8,443 bases of DNA, from positions 1-8,443 of the forward strand of contig JAFGIZ010000296.1 in the NCBI GenBank assembly GCA_016929365.1. Reading direction: 5' to 3'. Numbering within the stretch: the first letter of the stretch is position 1; every line of letters starts with the position of its first letter. The translations under genes and the position numbers were made by a program. This DNA is from Lentisphaerota bacterium. Lineage in GTDB: Bacteria; Verrucomicrobiota; Kiritimatiellia; UBA8416; JAFGIZ01. The notes under the pieces were generated by a model, which had not been told where the DNA came from, did no database searches, and was given only the letters and a program-made list of their open reading frames with translations. Positions 6,590 through 8,443 of this stretch are shown here, in pieces.

Positions 6590-6760
6590 TCACTCTACGG
6601 GTAACGCGCGCGCGGTCAAGCCTTCTTTTTGAGGCCCCGCCTCACCGCGCGAGATGCCGACCAGGATGCCGGCAACAAGGATAATGAGCAGCAGCAGAAT
6701 CAGGGGGGCATAACGCAGGGTGAGTTGCTTGATGCGCTGAGCCGATCCCATCTCCGACAA
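6590..6760 (-). CDS. Small single-helix membrane protein (56 aa), function unknown
   Basis: I do not recognise the family. With a TTG start at 6760 the protein has 56 residues: a short basic N-terminus (R9, K11, R16), one strong membrane helix at about 17-36 with core PLILLLLIILVAGILVGI, and a 20-residue polar tail ending in ALPVE. The positive-inside rule predicts N-in, C-out. The start was chosen because AAAGGAG (6768-6774) lies 7 bases before the TTG. The in-frame ATG at 6751 (53 aa) would be 16 bases away, which is long. A longer frame upstream to 6889 has no supporting ribosome-binding site and includes an unlikely sequence. The gene reads directly into tRNA-Gly and tRNA-Lys and could share their transcript. 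The real start and even expression are inference; the helix and Shine-Dalgarno are visible. Confidence 0.55.
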   Translation of the reverse strand: MSEMGSAQRIKQLTLRYAPLILLLLIILVAGILVGISRGEAGPQKEGLTARALPVE

Positions 6761-7053
6761 CTGCAACTCCTTTCGGCGACAGAAAAAAATGAGAGCTGGA
6801 ATTGTCGTCAAACGGACAAACGAACGACATTTGTGGCCCATGGGGGCTCTAGAACAAGGGATCCACGGGGTGATGCCGCCGTTCCCCATTCAGCCGCCAA
6901 CCCAGCTCTCGGTGTGTACATTACATCACCCCACAAAAGATGCAACCCTTTTTTACACTTTTTTTGGCATTTCCCTATAGGGCGCTCAGGATATTCCCTA
7001 TAGCCGGGCGGGTAAGATACCGCAGAGCCGCGGCAGCGGCGGGCATCAGGGTG
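6761..7053. other. Intergenic region upstream of the 56-residue gene
   Basis: No coding sequence is supported. The stretch 6915-7005 is clearly more AT-rich than its surroundings, with T-runs at 6949-6954 and 6959-6965 and the direct repeat described separately. It is the natural place for the promoter of the 56-residue gene and tRNA-Gly/Lys. On the - strand TTGCAT (complement of 6939-6944) and TAATGT (complement of 6917-6922) are 16 bases apart, a weak candidate. On the + strand TTTACA (6952-6957) and TATAGG (6976-6981) are 18 apart, but no + strand gene follows. Confidence 0.4.
6971..7003. repeat. Direct repeat TTCCCTATAG, two copies 23 bases apart
   Basis: TTCCCTATAG occurs at 6971-6980 and 6994-7003. 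The first copy continues into the palindrome CCCTATAGGG (6973-6982). A 23-base spacing is about two helical turns, so two sites on one DNA face for a regulator are possible. It lies in the AT-rich gap between the two small membrane-protein genes. Confidence 0.5.
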
Positions 7054-7311
7054 CTACGTCTCGTCCTCGAAGCGTCGCGCTTCGTTCGTCGGGCGGGTAT
7101 GGCTCAGCCGTTCCAGCCGGTTTATCAGGACGGCGACACCGACCAGGACACTGCCTGCCAGGCACAACAGGAACGGAAGCCAGTACAGGGCGGTATCCAG
7201 CACGTACGCCCAGGCCGACCCGGCAATGAGCAGGACGCCGCTCACGGCGCAGGCCAGGGACACCGTGCGCTGCCGCGGGAAAATCCTGTAAATGTCTTCT
7301 TCGTCCGGCAT
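7054..7311 (-). CDS. Small two-helix membrane protein (85 aa), function unknown
   Basis: I do not recognise the family. The protein has an acidic N-terminus (MPDEEDIYR), two membrane helices at about 17-37 and 41-63, and a hydrophilic C-terminal tail rich in Arg and Glu. The basic residues PRQR before helix 1 and RLERLSHTR after helix 2 predict a hairpin with both ends in the cytoplasm. The ATG at 7311 is 13 bases downstream of the tRNA-Leu 3' end. The intervening bases (TCTCCAGAAAATC on the coding strand) hold no Shine-Dalgarno sequence, and no better start was found; a GTG at codon 17 would remove the N-terminus and has no good site either. Transcription probably continues from the aminotransferase gene through tRNA-Leu. 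Tail processing of the tRNA would leave a near-leaderless message. Coding is supported by the clean hydrophobic pattern, not by recognised homology. Confidence 0.6.
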   Translation of the reverse strand: MPDEEDIYRIFPRQRTVSLACAVSGVLLIAGSAWAYVLDTALYWLPFLLCLAGSVLVGVAVLINRLERLSHTRPTNEARRFEDET

Positions 7312-7324
7312 GATTTTCTGGAGA

Positions 7325-7406
7325 TGGGCGAGGCGGGACTCGAACCCGCAAGCCTCTCGGCACAGGATCCTAAATCCTGCGCGTCTGCCTGTTCCGCCAC
7401 TCGCCC
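7325..7406 (-). tRNA. tRNA-Leu (anticodon UAG)
   Basis: Class II tRNA of 82 nt on the - strand. The acceptor GGGCGAG/CTCGCCC has discriminator A. The D region is TGGCGGAACAGGCAGACGC. The anticodon stem CAGGA/TCCTG encloses loop TTTAGGA with anticodon TAG. The long variable arm TGCCGAGAGGCTT and T arm GCGGG-TTCGAGT-CCCGC complete it. It decodes CUN (mainly CUA) codons. No CCA is encoded (TCT follows). It sits 12 bases after the aminotransferase stop codon and 13 before the next gene start, so it is probably processed from a mixed mRNA-tRNA transcript. Confidence 0.95.
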
Positions 7407-7418
7407 CCCTTCCCTGCG

Positions 7419-8443
7419 TCAGAGGCTTGCGATAAACCGTTCCAACCGGTCAAGGCCTTCCCCGATCTCTTCCCGTCCGCAGGCGTACGAAATGCGGACG
7501 TGCTCCGGCGCACCGAACGGTTCGCCCGGCACCACCGCCACGGCCGCCTCCTCGAGAAGCCGCCGCGCAAATTCCGACGGGGCCAACCCGAAGGCCCCGA
7601 TGTTGGGCAGCGCATAGAACGCGCCCTCCGGCTTCACGTACGAGAGGCGGTCCATCCCGTCCAGTCGCCGGCAGAGCGCCGCCCGACGCTCGGCAAAAGC
7701 GTCCATCATCACGCGGCACTCCGCCTCCGCCTCGCCCCGCGCCGCGGCCAGCGCGCCGTATTGTGCAAACGTGTTGGGCCCCGACGTACTGTGACTCTGC
7801 AGCGCACATACCGCCCGCATCACCGGGGCGGGACCCGCGGCGTAGCCGAGCCGCCACCCGGTCATGGCGTAGGATTTGCTGAACCCGTTGAGCGTAATCG
7901 TCAGGCGGAACACCGCCTCCGACAGGCTGCCGACACTCACATGCCGGGCGCCGTCATAGACCATCCGCTCGTAAATTTCGTCCGACAGAATCATGATCCC
8001 GCGTTCCACCGCCACCTCGCACAACCCGCGCAACTCGTCTTCCGTGTACACCACGCCGGACGGATTGGCCGGACTGTTGAGGATCATCAGCCGCGTTCGC
8101 GCCGTCACCGCCTCCCGTAACCGTTCCGGCGTCAGCTTGAATCCGTCGGCCTCGGCGCCGGGCACGATCACCGACACGGCCCCGGCCACCCTGACCATTT
8201 CCGGGTAACTCAGCCAGTACGGGGCCGGGATAATCACTTCGTCGCCCTCCCGGCACACCGCCATGATCACGTTGAACGCCGCATGCTTCCCGCCGTTGCC
8301 GATCACGATCTGATCCGTATCGTAGACCAGGCCGTTCTCGCGTTCGAGCTTGTCGCGCACCGCCTCCCGCAACGCCGCCAGGCCCGCCACGGGACTGTAC
8401 TTCGTCTGCCCGTCCCGCAACGCACGGGCGGCCGCCGCCTTGA
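7419..8443 (-). CDS. Pyridoxal-phosphate aminotransferase, aspartate aminotransferase family (class I/II), 5'-partial
   Basis: PLP-dependent fold type I aminotransferase, most like subgroup 1-beta aspartate (or prephenate) aminotransferases, which move an amino group between aspartate or a similar donor and a 2-oxo acid in the cytoplasm. The frame continues unbroken to the window edge (KAAAARALRDGQTKYSPVAG), so the first roughly 50-60 residues lie outside. The TTG at 8420 is a leucine codon inside a conserved segment, not a start. Numbered from that Leu: GNGGKHAAFN (41-50, cofactor-phosphate region), PAPYWLSYPEM (65-74), NSPANPSG (115-122), SDEIY (146-150; Asp147 pairs with the PLP ring nitrogen), the Schiff-base Lys182 in GFSKSYAMTGWRLGY, and Arg309 in HVRISYA, which should bind the substrate alpha-carboxylate. 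Exact substrate preference cannot be settled here. The gene is followed at once by tRNA-Leu on the same strand. Confidence 0.93.
   Translation of the reverse strand, partial: KAAAARALRDGQTKYSPVAGLAALREAVRDKLERENGLVYDTDQIVIGNGGKHAAFNVIMAVCREGDEVIIPAPYWLSYPEMVRVAGAVSVIVPGAEADGFKLTPERLREAVTARTRLMILNSPANPSGVVYTEDELRGLCEVAVERGIMILSDEIYERMVYDGARHVSVGSLSEAVFRLTITLNGFSKSYAMTGWRLGYAAGPAPVMRAVCALQSHSTSGPNTFAQYGALAAARGEAEAECRVMMDAFAERRAALCRRLDGMDRLSYVKPEGAFYALPNIGAFGLAPSEFARRLLEEAAVAVVPGEPFGAPEHVRISYACGREEIGEGLDRLERFIASL

Noticed and set aside
6848..6864. Adjacent XbaI (TCTAGA) and BamHI (GGATCC) sites resembling a cloning polylinker
   Set aside because: Only two sites occur, the bases between differ from common polylinkers, and there is no other vector sequence; most likely chance.
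6941..6967. T-runs as an intrinsic terminator on the + strand
   Set aside because: No GC-rich stem precedes the T-runs and no + strand gene ends upstream.
6973..6984. CCCTATAGGGCG resembling the end of a T7 promoter
   Set aside because: The upstream part of the T7 consensus is absent, and the motif is better explained as part of a local direct repeat and palindrome.

Overview
The window is GC-rich bacterial DNA with short intergenic gaps. The best taxonomic hint is the first protein, a secreted subtilase. Its C-terminus has calcium-binding repeats of the 'SDADGLPDWWE' type, followed by a small beta module ending in a 'QNVYTD...FYRL' pattern. I associate this tail with Verrucomicrobiota, especially Kiritimatiellota. 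That assignment is an inference from protein style only; there is no rRNA or other marker gene here.

Left part (1-3652): a secreted S8 serine protease (+ strand, probably cut at its N-terminus by the window edge) converges on a complete MsbA-like ABC exporter half-transporter (- strand), with only 30 bases between the stop codons. A 150-base intergenic region separates the exporter start from the divergent Trk genes. It carries a plausible sigma70-type promoter with a 7-bp dyad in its spacer.

Middle part (3653-5997): a Trk potassium-uptake locus. The trkH channel gene is intact, with all four selectivity-filter segments, and overlaps the end of trkA by four bases. The trkA gene just upstream is broken. 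Homology to the two-domain TrkA protein is spread over two reading frames, and three internal blocks are missing, together about 150 codons. Two of the three junctions lie on the same 6-base motif GGCCGG, and one is followed by a perfect 13-bp inverted repeat. This is either real gene decay next to an intact channel or an assembly or sequencing artefact.

Right part (5998-8443): about 380 bases without a gene, holding an unusual dyad-like array of CGGTTAAG / CTTA motifs at 13-14-base spacing. After it, everything lies on the - strand. In transcription order these are: an aspartate-aminotransferase-family gene (start outside the window), tRNA-Leu(UAG), an 85-residue two-helix membrane protein, a gap with a direct repeat, a 56-residue single-helix membrane protein, tRNA-Gly(GCC) and tRNA-Lys(CUU). 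Both small membrane proteins lie directly beside tRNA genes, and the 85-residue one starts 13 bases after the tRNA-Leu 3' end without a visible ribosome-binding site.

I see no mobile element, CRISPR array, phage gene or defence system. The observations most worth checking are the disrupted trkA, the phased repeat array and the tRNA-linked small membrane proteins.
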